Assembly: GCA_942159475.1 (NCBI GenBank)
Contig: OW804099.1
Location: forward strand, 13,146,162 to 13,210,161
Direction of reading: 5' to 3'
DNA: 64,000 bases
Origin: Sthenelais limicola
Taxonomy: Eukaryota; Annelida; Polychaeta; Phyllodocida; Sigalionidae
This document shows, piece by piece, positions 1 to 11,390 of the stretch. The number at the start of each line of letters is the position of its first letter. Positions within the stretch are counted from its first letter, which is position 1. The position numbers were made by a program, and so were the translations under genes. Under the pieces are notes generated by a model. That model did no database searches and was not told where the DNA came from. It saw only the letters and a list, made by a program, of their open reading frames with translations.

Positions 1-599
1 GTTATTCTACTGATACAGCAAAAAAATGAACAAAAAACCTCCATCAAATGCATGCTGTGGAGTAAAAACATCTAATTCAAATTGTGTAAATTCATTCATG
101 ACCAAGGCCATTGGATAACATATTTTTGTATTCCAAACTGTAATGTAAACATGTTCAATACTTATAATTGTCACAGTCAGAAATGGAATAAAGACCAGTG
201 CTATGAAAAATATCAATTTGCCCATTGTCTTATGCAACTGTCATGTCTTTTTAATTTCATTGTTAGCACCTGAGCTCTTTGTATATTCACCATTGCACAT
301 TTGTCCACAAGTTGGAGTTTACTCCAAGCTTTTCTTTCTGGAAGAATGTCTCAAACTGTTGTATTCACTCTAACAGTTGCAGTGAATAATTGTGTAATAG
401 TTGTTCATGGGCAGGAGACAATGTTGGTAGATACAGGTAGAAATTGTCCATCTGTGAAGTTCCTTCCCCAGTCTGTACTGGAAGAAGATGAACAACATTC
501 TAAGTGAATTTGGTGATATACTCTATGGCTGTGGTCCTTATTAGCAGTAGGTGGTAGGATATGTTATAAGTGGATTTGTTGCAAGTACATACATTGGAG

Positions 600-2930
600 A
601 CAGCAAGTGTGTGTATCACAAAGAACAAGTGTTTCTCTAGTATGTCTTACTTCTGAGTTGATCCAGATTTGATTGACATTTTCATTATTCATTTGTTTTT
701 ACATTCTTGTGGAAGTTGCATTATTGGAAAACACCTAGGCATTCTTTTGTAATCTAGGCATGTTGGTAAACAGCTTAAAAACTATACTTTTCTGCTGACG
801 GAAAATACTTAATGTGTCTCAACTGGTTATTGCATACCCTTGGATTGCCATAACCCTCACAGTAAGTTACCATTGTTTTATTAGCCTGCAATGAACTTGT
901 GCTTGTCTTGTTGCTAAGGGGATATCTAAATCAAAGAATCTCTTATCTAGGACCTGAATGAAAATTGCCTGTTTATCTTTCGCCCCAACCCCTAGTAGAT
1001 GTCCAAAGGGCCTCTGGCATGCTAAAGTAATTTGCTTCCTGAAACAGTGCATGAGGTTAGTACTTTAGCTCAAAACCCAATGTTGCCACAAAATCTTAAA
1101 TTTACTTGTGATCCAGAGGTATTGAAACAAATTAGGGTTCATTCAATACTGAGTGACCTTCAATCATTATGCCCTCCATAGGTGCTTGTCCCATTGTCTC
1201 TGATCAAAAGTCTGGAACAGTTTTCCCATCCAGAATATCCCTTTTTTTTTTTTTATTAACTTTGCCTCATCAATATTGATGACCAATGTGTGCTGTTACA
1301 CCAGTGGCAATATTTCTCAAGGTTTGGTCATTGCTGAAGGGGATCCTGTCCATAAAAAATAATATTCTCTTCATGTTCTCTCTTTACTCTTGTGTGTGAA
1401 TTTAATGTATAGGCTGTATGCCTTGATGCACTACCACAACTGAGATTGGATCTAAACTCATCTGACAGCAATTGTTGCTAGTTGTTGCTAGGATTTGTGT
1501 GGATATCGCAATTGTGACATCAAAGTGTTGCTATGCTACCCTCCTGATGAGTAGAGTTAGGAGATTTTATACCAGGGTTTAGTTTGGTATTACCCAGATG
1601 AAAAATATATTATATTTCAAGAGTTCTCTCAATATTATTTCGTATTTTAAATACAACCTTATTAATATAGAGATATTGGGTGTGGTCTTGACCTAAAGTC
1701 TCTTCAGACATGAGGGTGGCCTCATTTTACTCTTGATTGTGATCATTTCTTAAATTACTCACCTGGATTATTACTATTGAGCAGTGTTCTTGAATGGAAT
1801 TGTCCATATCCTGAATTGTCCAGTTCCTGAATGGAATTGTCCATATCAACATTTAAAGGGTATGGGCTATACAGTTTTCAGTCATACTTCTTCCTCTTGT
1901 CATGCATCCATTGATTTCAATGAACAGATTTAGTGCTTGCTCAACTAAAGCAACAATTGAGAGTACAGACCATGACTGAATACTTTATCATGCATCCATT
2001 GATTTCAATGAACAGACTTAGTGCTTACTCAACTACAGCAACAGTTGAGAGTACCAACCATGACTGAATACTTTATCGAACAACATGGAACTTATCATGC
2101 ACATACATGTATATGAAACTCATTCCTTCATTTTAACTCACTTGTGTTCTGGAGATGCAAATGGATCCTTCTTCATTCACTGAATGGTACAGGAAATATT
2201 TCTGATTTGGACTGCAAGCCCTGTTCTCTTTGAGAAATCTGCTAAGCATACTAAATATATTATCATACTATAACAAGATCTTTAAAGTTTGAAAACAAAC
2301 TTCTCTTTCTTGGCTACAAGAAGTGCCTCAGAACATCAGAATAATTCTGCTGTGATGGATCTGTCAATGAATTGGTTGTAGGGTTCATGTATGAGTATGA
2401 TATTATTGCTTTCACATGACTGTGGGTGTAATCAAGGACAATTTAGGCAGAGGTCCTCATTATCTTGCTGCTCATAGATCATTGGAATGGGTGTTTTCAG
2501 AGTATCACATATGAACATAGGAGTTAGATCAGTGAGGTGGGGCCTTATATTCTGTTGAATTGGCCTTTTCCTCAACCATGTTCCCTTCAGCATTCAGTGG
2601 TGTATTTATGAATTTCTTAGCAACAAAGAGGGTAAAGAATTTGGAATGATGGAAAGAAATATCTAGGAGTTCAAGTCTGCAGAATGTTCTTTATCCATGT
2701 GACAGCAGATCATGACATAACATTTGGCATGGAAAAGGCATTCTTTAATAAGATAGCTGTACTACAAAGAAAGTTTAAATGTTTTCCAGTGACAGGACAT
2801 TCAAAAAGGATATAGCCAAATCTGGAGAAGATTGTATTGGCATTGGTACAATCAAAGTTGCATCAACTTTGGTATAAGAAAATTTGTGAAAAGTACTTAA
2901 TTATTTTGTATGTTACACCAGTCATACAAC
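600..2930. other. Spacer of the inverted-repeat element, no intact gene
   Basis: About 2.3 kb between the arms. Short frames such as 867-1052 on the minus strand look like decayed coding DNA but I cannot assign a family. The spacer also holds small local duplications, given separately. Confidence 0.4.
1901..2076. repeat. Two-copy 88-bp tandem duplication
   Basis: The block starting CATGCATCCATTGATTTCAA occurs at 1901 and again at 1989 with a few substitutions. A smaller direct duplication around GAATGGAATTGTCCATATC precedes it near 1793-1848. Confidence 0.85.
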
Positions 2931-3473
2931 TACTCACTGTCAATCTACATATCACATATCCTACCAACTACTTGAATCTTGTTCACCTTCTTCCAGTACA
3001 GACTGGGGAAGGAACTTCACAGATGGACAATTTTTACCTGTATCTACCAACATTGTCTCCTGCCCATGAACAACTATTACACAATTATTCACTGCAACTG
3101 TTAGAGTGAATACAACAGTTTGAGACATTCTTCCAGAAAGAAAAGCTTGGAGTAAACTCCAACTTGTGGACAAATGTGCAATGGTGAATATACAAAGAGC
3201 TCAGGTGCTAACAATGACAATAAAAAGACATGACAGTTGCATAAGACAATGGGCAAATTGATATTTTTTTACAGCACTGGTCTTTATTCCATTTATGACT
3301 GTGACAATTATTAGTATTGAACATGTTTGCATTATAGTTTGGAATACAAAAATATGTTATCCAATGGCCTTGGTCATGAATGAATTTACACAACCTAAAT
3401 TAGATGTTTTACTCCACAGCATGCATTTGATGGAGTTTTTTTGTTCATTTTTTTGCTGTATCAGTAGAATAAC

Positions 3474-3895
3474 TTTCTAAATATTGATTATACTGATTTT
3501 ATTCATATTTGAATGGATTCTCCATGCCTCAAAACATAGGAAAAATATATTCACACTTGATTGTATGCTAATTTTACCCCAAGTTATGGGGTTTCAAAGG
3601 TTTAGGGCGGCCATTTTGTTTTTTTGCGATTTTGGGCATGTTCCCCCACCTAGATTTTCCGGGACTTTTAGTATGTTAATAAGGGGCACTCATACTTTCC
3701 AAAACCTTTGAGAAACCTTCTGTTGCAATTTGTCCTAGGTCAAACCCCCGATCTCCTGGACTAAATATCTATGAGTCGGTTTACCCCTACCCTAATCCCT
3801 AAATTTCCCAAGGTAATCCCTACAAATACATGTCAATCAGATTAAACATTCAGTACAAGTGTAAATACATGAACAATGAGACAAATCAATCAATT
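3474..3895. other. No gene seen
   Basis: AT-rich, with a short patch (3600-3720) of GGGCGGCCATTTTG-type sequence. No frame, RNA or repeat structure that I can name. Confidence 0.4.
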
Positions 3896-4296
3896 GTGAT
3901 GTGTTTCAGGAAAATGAGTCATAAGTCGCAAAAAATAGATTTTGAGATACCATTAGATTTGAAAAGATGAGATCAAGCCGATTCCAATGATAGTAAACAG
4001 TCTAATGTATTTCTAGATTTTAAGTTTGATATTTTCGTTTTTGAGAAAAAGTTTCCAATATTTGTTGGGGTCAATAAACAGTAAAGTAACTAAATGTAGT
4101 CCATATGAGGAGCTTTAAAACGAAAGGATATATTACATAGAGTGTCCAGAAATTTGATACATCGATTTATATAGCTATAGGTGATGCACTCCCCAAAAAT
4201 CAGAACATTCCAATAATGTGATTTTGAAAAAAAAAAAAAACGTTAAGAAAAATATTAATTCTGCGACTTATGACTCATTTTCCTGAAACACATCAC
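3896..4296 (+). mobile_element. MITE family B, complete copy
   Basis: Both ends read GTGATGTGTTTCAGG inward, followed by AAAATGAGTCATAAGTCGCA on each strand, giving terminal inverted repeats of over 30 bp. The 401-bp body is non-coding. AATT lies on both sides and may be the target duplication. Further copies lie at 14585, 17495, 25480, 31807, 39071 and (partial) 55695. Confidence 0.85.
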
Positions 4297-4512
4297 AATT
4301 AATATTATTCAGGGTTGTCGTTGTATCGACCATACTATACCCCACCCACCCTATCACAATATCCTCAGAGTGAGTAGAATGGGGAGGAGGGCGGAGGCCA
4401 CAGCAACATACTCGGGTATAGTTCAGGCTAAGTTTATATCAGATACCATCACTCCACACAATGGTGCGCACACATGCCTCTAGTGAACTCTGGGCCTACA
4501 CTATATTATCCG

Positions 4513-5303
4513 CGGCGGATTTAGGAGGGTGCGAGGCCCGGGCGCGGGGGGGGGGGGGCACTCACAACCAAAGTTGGTTACCATGCTCGTTCCCCAACTA
4601 AAAAAAGGACCCCTTTTCAAGGACATTTCCCTCAGATTTACCCCCTTTTGGTAATGAAACGAGGAGATTTTACCAGGCTCAGAGGACCCCTTTTTAGACA
4701 AATCAAGGAGAATATATAGGGGATATAAGAATGAAAACCAAAGTGTGATATATCTTATTGCCTCAAAATAAAAGGGGCAATTAAAATATACAGCATATAC
4801 AATATATATTTAGAAAGTTATTTACATACCTCAGTCAAAATGAGACCGTAACAATTTCCAACATCGAGAATGTCATCTTTGAGTATAAGTGTTTATGTTT
4901 TGGATATCAATGTTCACTGAATTGGTATTGTCAGTGTGGTATCTCAGAAAGGCCTGAAAAAGTACCCCTTTTTTTGATTTTCGAGGTCCTTGATTGTACC
5001 TGAAAAAACACCCCTTTCTCCTTGAAATTGGGAAGTTCAAAACCAAAACTTATATAGTTATAAATTTAACAAATAATTTCTAGTCACATATTCCGCACAG
5101 AACGAAAAATTCCTTTTGGGTGATTTTAAGATTATTTAGTAGTTTCATCATGGTCGGTTTTAGTGTTGAAATAAGTGAGAGGTTCTGAATATCTAAAGCA
5201 TTACAGAACAAAAGCTGAGCAATTAATCAGAATATAACATAAGAATGTTCTTTGAGATAAAACATGAAACTGCGCCCCCTCCTTTTAACGATCCCGGATC
5301 CGC
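4513..5303. mobile_element. Probable non-autonomous DNA transposon with GGCGGAT-type ends
   Basis: The left end GGCGGATTTAGGAGGGTGCG faces the right end ATCCCGGATCCGCC, so both termini read GGCGGATYYRGG inward. Ends of this kind are common in non-autonomous hAT elements of invertebrates (recalled knowledge, not searched). The body is AT-rich with repeated ACCCCTTTT-type patches and no transposase frame. A clear 8-bp target duplication was not found, so the superfamily is tentative. Confidence 0.45.
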
Positions 5304-5304
5304 C

Positions 5305-5606
5305 CATTGCTTCTCCCTCCCTCTGCCTTTCTCTCTCTCCCTCTCTCTCCTCTCCCTCTTCCCCCTCTCTCCTCTCCCTCTTCCCCCTCTCTCCTCTCCC
5401 TCTTCCCCCTCTCTCTCTCCCTCTTCCCCCTCTCCCTCTCCCTCTTCCCCCTCTCTCTCTCCCTCTCTCTCCTCTCCCTCTCTCCCTACCTCTTTCCTGT
5501 CTCACCCGCCTTTCCCCTCTCTCCTCTCACTCACTCTCTCTCTCTCCACTTACTTCTCCTCCGGATCCCTCCTCGCCCCCCCCCCCCCCCTCAACCTCTC
5601 TGTAAA
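5305..5606 (+). repeat. Long polypyrimidine tract
   Basis: Nearly pure C/T on the plus strand, with CTCTCTCC and CCCTCTTCCCC patches, ending in a run of about 17 C. Overlapping Ser/Pro/Leu-rich and Arg/Glu/Gly-rich frames on both strands result from the simple sequence and are not genes. Confidence 0.9.
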
Positions 5607-5783
5607 TATAAAGATATTCTGTACGTAAACCAGACTGACAGAGTGAGTAAGATATGCTTGGTGCAAGTCTAGCCAGTATCATGTAACTGTATGTGGGTAC
5701 AAAGTCCATGTCGGGGTCCATGTGTACATGGCTTCAGTCACGTATACGTCACATTCCACCATCGGCCTTCAATGATCCTCTCG

Positions 5784-6143
5784 TTCTCCCAGACCCTCCC
5801 TCTTCCCCTTCTCCCTCTCCTCTCTCTCCCTCCCCATCTCTCTCTTCTCTGCCTCCCCCCCCCCCTCTCTCCCTTTCTCTCCCCCTCTCTCTCTCCCTTT
5901 CTCTCTCTCCCCCTCCCTCTGTCCTTCTCCCTCTCCTCTCTGCCTCCCCCCTCTCTCTCCCTTTCTCCCTCTCCCGCCCTCTCTCTCTCCCTCTCCCGCC
6001 ATCTCTCTCTCCTCTTTCCCTCTCGCTCTCCTTCTCTCTCTCATCTCTTTCTCCTCTATCTGCTCCTTTTTCCTCTGTCCCCCACCCCTCTCTCTCGTCT
6101 CTTGCCCTCCCTCTACCTCTCTTTCTCTCCCTATCCCCCCTCC
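5784..6143 (+). repeat. Second long polypyrimidine tract
   Basis: About 360 bp of nearly uninterrupted C/T on the plus strand. All three plus frames stay open because TAA, TAG and TGA need purines. No coding value. Confidence 0.9.
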
Positions 6144-6187
6144 CTGTTTATATCAGATGCTATCACTCCACAGTGACAGTGGTACTT

Positions 6188-6420
6188 GGGTCGGATTTCC
6201 AGAAAATGTACAATTCTCCTTCACCAATCCTCTCAAATAACCCACATTTAAGACAAAAATGAGCTTCAAAATGCAGTCTAACATAACAGAACTGTTACTT
6301 TTAATCAATGTGATACCAAATATACTCAGATATACCCAGCATTCTTCATTTTTGAGCCTAATTTAGGAGAATTTCCTAAATGTGTAGAGGTACCAATTGT
6401 ACATTTTCTGAAAATCTGAC
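6188..6420 (+). mobile_element. MITE family A copy
   Basis: Starts GGGTCGGATTTCCAG and ends CTGAAAATCTGAC, with AAATGTACAATT facing AATTGTACATTT just inside. About 233 bp, non-coding. Family A is the most numerous repeat in the window. Confidence 0.85.
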
Positions 6421-7270
6421 ACACATACACATGCCTCCCTGCTATTGAACTTTGGACACTACATCCTGCTCCATGCTCGCTACCACCACAAGGTTTTATA
6501 TTAAACAAGGCAAATTTACACATGATACAGTGTGTACCCACCTGCTCAGTGCTGCTCAGTGCTGCTCAGTGCTGCTCCACCTGGTGCTCTCCAGGTGTAC
6601 TGTGGTCTAACTTCTCCTCTAGAGTAGAACCGTGGAGAGAAAGGCTTGTGTGACTGGCCTCTTCCTGTCCTAGAGTGAGACTGAGGCTGGGGTCACCATA
6701 TAACTGTGTCAGTGTGACACGGTGACACAGTTATGGTGGGGGAGTGGTAGTGGTGCTGGTAGCAGTACATAGTAGTACACACATACACTGCTTGGTCCCA
6801 TACAGCTTAATACATGCCTCTCTGGAGTTACTGCATGGTTATTTCATTACACAAGTGCCTTCGGCACTTGGATTGTAGAGGCAGTTGTGTTTCAACTTCT
6901 TATAGGAACCCAACAATTTAATGGACGTTTATTTTAATTTGGAGATATTAATTTGATTGCCAAAAATGGCTAAAATCACAGGGGGGCCTACGTCGGGGTA
7001 GTAGGCCTAAGATGTAGGAGGGAGGGAGGGAGAGAGAGAGGGGGGCGGAGAAGAGAGGGAGAGGAGAGATGAGAATGACTGATATAAGAGGGTTTCATGG
7101 GAAAAAAATTGCACCCCCCCCGCACACGCCTATACATCTATCAATTTTCCTTCTCCTCCCCCTCCCCAACTACCTCCCTTGCTCTTTCTCCACTTTTGTT
7201 CCCCCTCCTTTTTTTTGCCAAACATCTGGTCTTTATTCAATATATCAACAAATATCTCTTCTCTCTAGGT
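6421..7270. other. No gene seen; simple repeats
   Basis: Contains a four-unit 10-bp array of TGCTCAGTGC (6541-6577) and a polypurine stretch at about 7015-7075. No convincing frame or RNA gene. Confidence 0.45.
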
Positions 7271-7271
7271 G

Positions 7272-7304
<33 letters not shown>

Positions 7305-7305
<1 letters not shown>

Positions 7306-7963
7306 TTCTTTTATTTCGTGACTAGTTTACAGAAATACAGGTAGTACATGTCAGGTCAAGACCTGGTCTTCCCATGCATGCCTAGCTACAGGGGGTTGAC
7401 TAGCTAATTTTTGGGGGGGTTGACTAGGGGTTTGGTAATGGGGCTAAGGTTGGGGGTCGGTTTACATATCATAGAGCCTCTTATCGAGTGAGAAAATATT
7501 AAGTTTTAGACCTCGTAGGTCTTATATAAAGGCAAGAAGTTGGATTTATACATGCCCTTGTACAGGACTCACATTTTGTTGTAATAAAGTTTGTAATAAA
7601 ATATGTAATGACAAATTATATATGATGACTGTATAATTGTAGTAACTTCTTAGTGACGCTGCACTGAGTCATCCAGCATAAGATAAACATTAGATACATA
7701 GATGTTAATGACTGCCTCTGTACTGAACCAGCCATGATTATTAGAAGATATAAGTACCACTAACATGTGTATCTACTAATAGAACTAAAATGACAAGGAA
7801 ATATAAGTAGCACCAATATGTATAAGTAATAAAAATGTCATTACAGTACTTATATATAGAAGTGTTGAATGGCACAGAGGGTAACATATGTGCTAAATGT
7901 TGATAGTGGTTATATACAAAGGTTATTAGTGGTTTACACTTTGCGGAGCTATTTTCTAGATAT
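7305..7963 (-). other. LINE 3' untranslated region
   Basis: Non-coding AT-rich sequence between the ORF stop and the ATT-repeat tail, read on the minus strand. No other gene seen in it. Confidence 0.55.
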
Positions 7964-10903
7964 TTAATAGTTTGTAAGGAACTTTATGAAGTCTTTTCTG
8001 TCAATACATACATGTGCCTCAGTTGGCAGCTCATTCCATCTGGTTTGACATTTATATACTATAGAGTTTGTTATTTTTGTTGATGTGGGCTGCAGAACTC
8101 TTAGGTTTCTCCTATTTTCTGTATGACTGCGTGTTTTTAGTTTTCTTTGGTCTAAGTTGTTTTGCTGTGATGCTAAGTAATGAGCCATGTTTAATACATG
8201 TAGATCTCTTCTTTCTTGTAGTGGCATTATATTGAATATTGTGTGTTGGTTATCCATGTTGTCATATTTTGATTTGTTTGAGATAATTCTTAGGGCTGAA
8301 TTTTGAAGTGTTTGTAGTTTAGTGAGTAGTGCTTTTGGGCCTGAATCATATATAAAATCACAGTAATCAATTTGCGGGAGTATGGCCATTTTGTATAAGT
8401 CTATTTTTGCTTTTTGTGTGAGGGAGCATTTTGCTTTGTACATCAGTGATATTTTTGACCTCGTTTTTTTTATTGTGTTGAGGATATGAGGTTTGAAAGT
8501 GAGGTATTCATCTAGGGTGAAACCAAGATATTTGTATTCTGCAGCCGTGTTTAGTTCTGAATTTCCTAATTTGAGAGTAAAAGTTTCTTCCTCTAATTTT
8601 CTCCTGAATTTGAAGTTGACTATGCTACATTTCTCTGCATTTACTGAGATTTTGTTTCTTTGGCACCATGTATGAACGGCATCTAGGTCCGATTGTAGCA
8701 TTTTATTCAATGTAGTTGGTTCTTTACTGTTTAGATAGATTAGGGTATCATCCGCAAAGTGTTGTATTCTTGAGTTTTTTACCACCTTATGTAGGTCATT
8801 TATATAAATGGTGAAAAGTACCGGTCCCAAAATGGTTCCTTGTGGTACTCCATATGATATTAGTCCCTGATTGGACATCTCTCCATTGCAGGTGACTACT
8901 TGCTGTCTATTTGACAGATAATTTCTAAACCATTGTAGTTCCATCCCAGTTATGCCATAAAGTGAAAGTTTTTCTAGTAGCGTCTCGTGGTGAACAGTGT
9001 CAAAAGCTTTTTTGAAGTCTAAAAATACTGTCTGATTGTAATTTTTATTGTTGAGGTTCGTATAAATATCATTTAGGAAATCAATATGAGCTTGTTGGAC
9101 TGATCGTCCATTCCTAAAGCCATATTGTTTATCATAGAAGAGATCGTTTGTTTCGAAATGTTCCGTTAGTTGGTGATGGACTACTTTTTCCAAAATTTTT
9201 GCTGGGAAGGAAATGCAGGATATTGGTCTGTAGTTTGTCAGGGATGATCTCATTCCTGTTTTATATAGTGGTGTCACTGTTGCTTTTTTAAAGCTTGGTG
9301 GCACAGTGCTTACAGTCAGTGATAAATTTACAATATAGGTCATTTGTGCCGATAGGGCAATGAGACATGGCTTGAGTATGTGAGCAGGGACTCCTTCGAT
9401 ACCTGAGTTTTTGTTCTTATCTATTGTTTTTATCAGCTTTTCTACAAATTTTGGCGACACTGTTGTGAAATTGAATGGGGTCGATTCGGACCTTTGAAAT
9501 TGTAGGCTGTTATTTTCATCAGAAATCTTTGGAATTTTGTCTGCAAGTACTGCACCAATATTCAGGAAGAATTTGTTGAATTCATTGGGGACTGACTTTG
9601 AGGGAACTGTCGTGCCATTTTCTTCTATTGTTATAGTTGTTTTTGTTTTTAATTTATCTGGATTTATAAGTGGACGGAGAAAGTTCCAAAATTGCTTTGG
9701 GTTCTTTTCGTTGAATTCTAGGTTGTTTTTGATGTGCTGGGACTTTGCTTTTTGGCAGTTAGTGTTTACAAGATTTCTTAAGATTTTTGCTTCCGAGAGT
9801 ATTGCTGTGTCCGATTTTGTTTTTGCTTTTTTGAAGAGAGCATCTCTTTCGTTCATCATTGATACTAATTTATTAGAGGCCCATTTGGGTTTTTTCCTCA
9901 CATTCCTAAATTCATTCATTGGGCACATTCTGTCTAGGTAAAATTTAGTTTTGCTTATTACTGCTTGCCAAGCAATCTCTGGATCTCTTGTTGTCCAAAG
10001 TTCAGTCCAGTCAGCATCTCTAACAATATCATTAAGTATTTTCTGATCCAGGTTTTTTGTGTTTCTGGCCCAGAAGGAGCTTGTTTGGTATTTATTTTTA
10101 ATTTTTTTCCGTACAACAAAAATTGGGAAGTGGTCGGACGTTGAGTTTGTTATTACACCTGCATTGGTGACAGTGGGGCTGTTTGAGTAGAAGTGGTCTA
10201 TTGTAGTGCTTGATTTAAGTGTAGTTCTAGTGGGTTTTTTGATAAATTGTGTTAGTTGATATTTAGAAAGTATGTTATTATAATCTATGTAGAGGTTCGA
10301 CTTAGAGGTTTGTAGAGGTACAAAGTCGATGTTGACATCTCCTGTTAGAAAGATTTCACTTTTTTTGTTTATTCCCTCTAGAATCTTGTCTAGTTCCGAG
10401 ATAAAATTTAGTATTGTACCACCAGGCGGCCTGTAAACATTGGCTACGACTAGAGGTTTAGTGAAGTCTTTTTTAATTGTCAAAATCTGTGCCTCTATGT
10501 CAGTGTTTGATTTGTTAAGATTTTTATAATTGTCAGCATCTACAACATGATCATTTTTTACATAGATACATAAACCTCCTCCTCTTTTTTTGGTAGCTCT
10601 ATCTTGTCTGAACAGGTTGTAATTGGGTAGTGGTATCTGGTTTGAGTGAGTGGTGCCACTCAGCCATGTCTCAGAAAAACAAAGGACATCTATCTCTGAC
10701 TGATCAATAAGAATTTCAATTTGGTTGTGGTGTTTTTGTAAACTTCTAATATTCCAGGATACAAAAACCATACCCTTATATGCTTGAAGGGCTTTAAAAG
10801 AATCAAGTTGTACATTTTCCATGACAAGATATTGTGCAATTATTGCTTGTGGTGTGGAGAAGCATGATACATTAATATATGAGACAAGTAGTAGTAATAG
10901 CAT
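7964..10903 (-). CDS. LINE ORF2: AP endonuclease plus reverse transcriptase
   Basis: Encodes the enzyme that nicks target DNA and primes reverse transcription of the element's own RNA. I start at the first ATG (10,903), giving 979 residues. The open frame extends 17 further codons to a TAA, with no earlier ATG. Numbering from the TTG at 10,936: endonuclease at about 55-280 with N62 (SWNIRSL), E89 (SETWL), GDVNID at 199-204 and SDHFPI at 267-272. The reverse transcriptase spans about 500-800, with the first catalytic Asp in FLDFKKAFD (638-646), GVPQGTILGP (696-705) and the FADD box (727-730). The C-terminal region carries no recognised extra domain. A leucine-rich hydrophobic stretch opens the protein. 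All catalytic signatures are present, with no stop or frameshift. The clade is judged by motif style only. Confidence 0.93.
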   Translation of the reverse strand: MLLLLLVSYINVSCFSTPQAIIAQYLVMENVQLDSFKALQAYKGMVFVSWNIRSLQKHHNQIEILIDQSEIDVLCFSETWLSGTTHSNQIPLPNYNLFRQDRATKKRGGGLCIYVKNDHVVDADNYKNLNKSNTDIEAQILTIKKDFTKPLVVANVYRPPGGTILNFISELDKILEGINKKSEIFLTGDVNIDFVPLQTSKSNLYIDYNNILSKYQLTQFIKKPTRTTLKSSTTIDHFYSNSPTVTNAGVITNSTSDHFPIFVVRKKIKNKYQTSSFWARNTKNLDQKILNDIVRDADWTELWTTRDPEIAWQAVISKTKFYLDRMCPMNEFRNVRKKPKWASNKLVSMMNERDALFKKAKTKSDTAILSEAKILRNLVNTNCQKAKSQHIKNNLEFNEKNPKQFWNFLRPLINPDKLKTKTTITIEENGTTVPSKSVPNEFNKFFLNIGAVLADKIPKISDENNSLQFQRSESTPFNFTTVSPKFVEKLIKTIDKNKNSGIEGVPAHILKPCLIALSAQMTYIVNLSLTVSTVPPSFKKATVTPLYKTGMRSSLTNYRPISCISFPAKILEKVVHHQLTEHFETNDLFYDKQYGFRNGRSVQQAHIDFLNDIYTNLNNKNYNQTVFLDFKKAFDTVHHETLLEKLSLYGITGMELQWFRNYLSNRQQVVTCNGEMSNQGLISYGVPQGTILGPVLFTIYINDLHKVVKNSRIQHFADDTLIYLNSKEPTTLNKMLQSDLDAVHTWCQRNKISVNAEKCSIVNFKFRRKLEEETFTLKLGNSELNTAAEYKYLGFTLDEYLTFKPHILNTIKKTRSKISLMYKAKCSLTQKAKIDLYKMAILPQIDYCDFIYDSGPKALLTKLQTLQNSALRIISNKSKYDNMDNQHTIFNIMPLQERRDLHVLNMAHYLASQQNNLDQRKLKTRSHTENRRNLRVLQPTSTKITNSIVYKCQTRWNELPTEAHVCIDRKDFIKFLTNY

Positions 10904-11194
10904 AGTAGCATAAGGATACAAGTGTATGTAAAACAAGTAATGGTAATGGAAAAATTATGACAAAGTACAAAGTATAGAGGTAATGACGGCACACACAAAA
11001 ATATAAGATCAATAAATGAGTGAAGAACATAATATATCATCAGAAGTCACCAATATTGTCTGCACCACTGTTGCATCCCCCACCAAAGCAGCGCAGTACT
11101 AATGTCAAGTTGCTGGCTGCTCTGGTTGATGATGCACCACAATTATACATTACACCTTTATTTCCCCTCCTTAATAATAATGACTAATGTGTGG

Positions 11195-11390
11195 ACAGGT
11201 AGATTCTGTCAAAAAAAAGTTAGTCGTAAAAAAAGTTGGTCAAAAAAATTTGGTCGTAATCAAGTTAGGTCGTAAAAAAAGTTGGATCGAAAAAAAAGTT
11301 GGTCGGAAAAATAGTTGGTCGAAAAAAAAGTTGGTCGTAATAAAGTTGGGTCAGAAAAAAAAAGTTGGTCGAAAAAAAAGTTGGTCATAA
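11195..11390 (+). repeat. Short-period array of AAAGTTGGTCG-type units
   Basis: About eleven imperfect units built on AAAAAAGTTGGTCG, some reading TAATAAAGTTGGG. The array resumes at 13,468-13,504 after the 2.1-kb insertion. The apparent 67-residue Lys-rich frame is a product of the repeat. Confidence 0.85.

Larger units (their letters stand above)
1..3473. mobile_element. Element with long inverted terminal arms (about 550 bp each), possibly cut by the window start
   Basis: Bases 1 to about 575 reappear in reverse complement from about 2935 to 3473: the opening GTTATTCTACTGATACAGC pairs with the GCTGTATCAGTAGAATAAC ending at 3473. A run of about 46 bases near 525-570 is present only in the left arm. 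Each arm contains a short open frame (301-504 plus; 2961-3173 minus) containing residues MLVDTG, which recalls a retroviral-type aspartic protease motif, but the frame is too short to call. The spacer has no intact gene. Long-arm inverted repeats fit a foldback-type DNA transposon or two inverted copies of one repeat. The outer end at position 1 cannot be seen. Confidence 0.6.
7272..11040 (-). mobile_element. Non-LTR retrotransposon (LINE), CR1/jockey-like group
   Basis: Minus-strand element. Its 3' end is an (ATT)n microsatellite at 7272-7304, a typical LINE 3' tail. A 3' untranslated region runs from about 7305 to 7963 and the coding frame follows. The 5' end is not defined; I place it near 11,040, where similarity clues end. 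No separate ORF1 is visible. The uninterrupted coding frame suggests a young copy. Confidence 0.75.

Noticed and set aside
5227..6262. Overlapping frames of 60-190 codons rich in Ser/Pro/Leu or Arg/Glu/Gly
   Set aside because: They lie in polypyrimidine tracts where stop codons cannot occur; low complexity on all frames, not genes.
9537..9941. 134-codon plus-strand frame
   Set aside because: Antisense shadow of the LINE frame with no domain.
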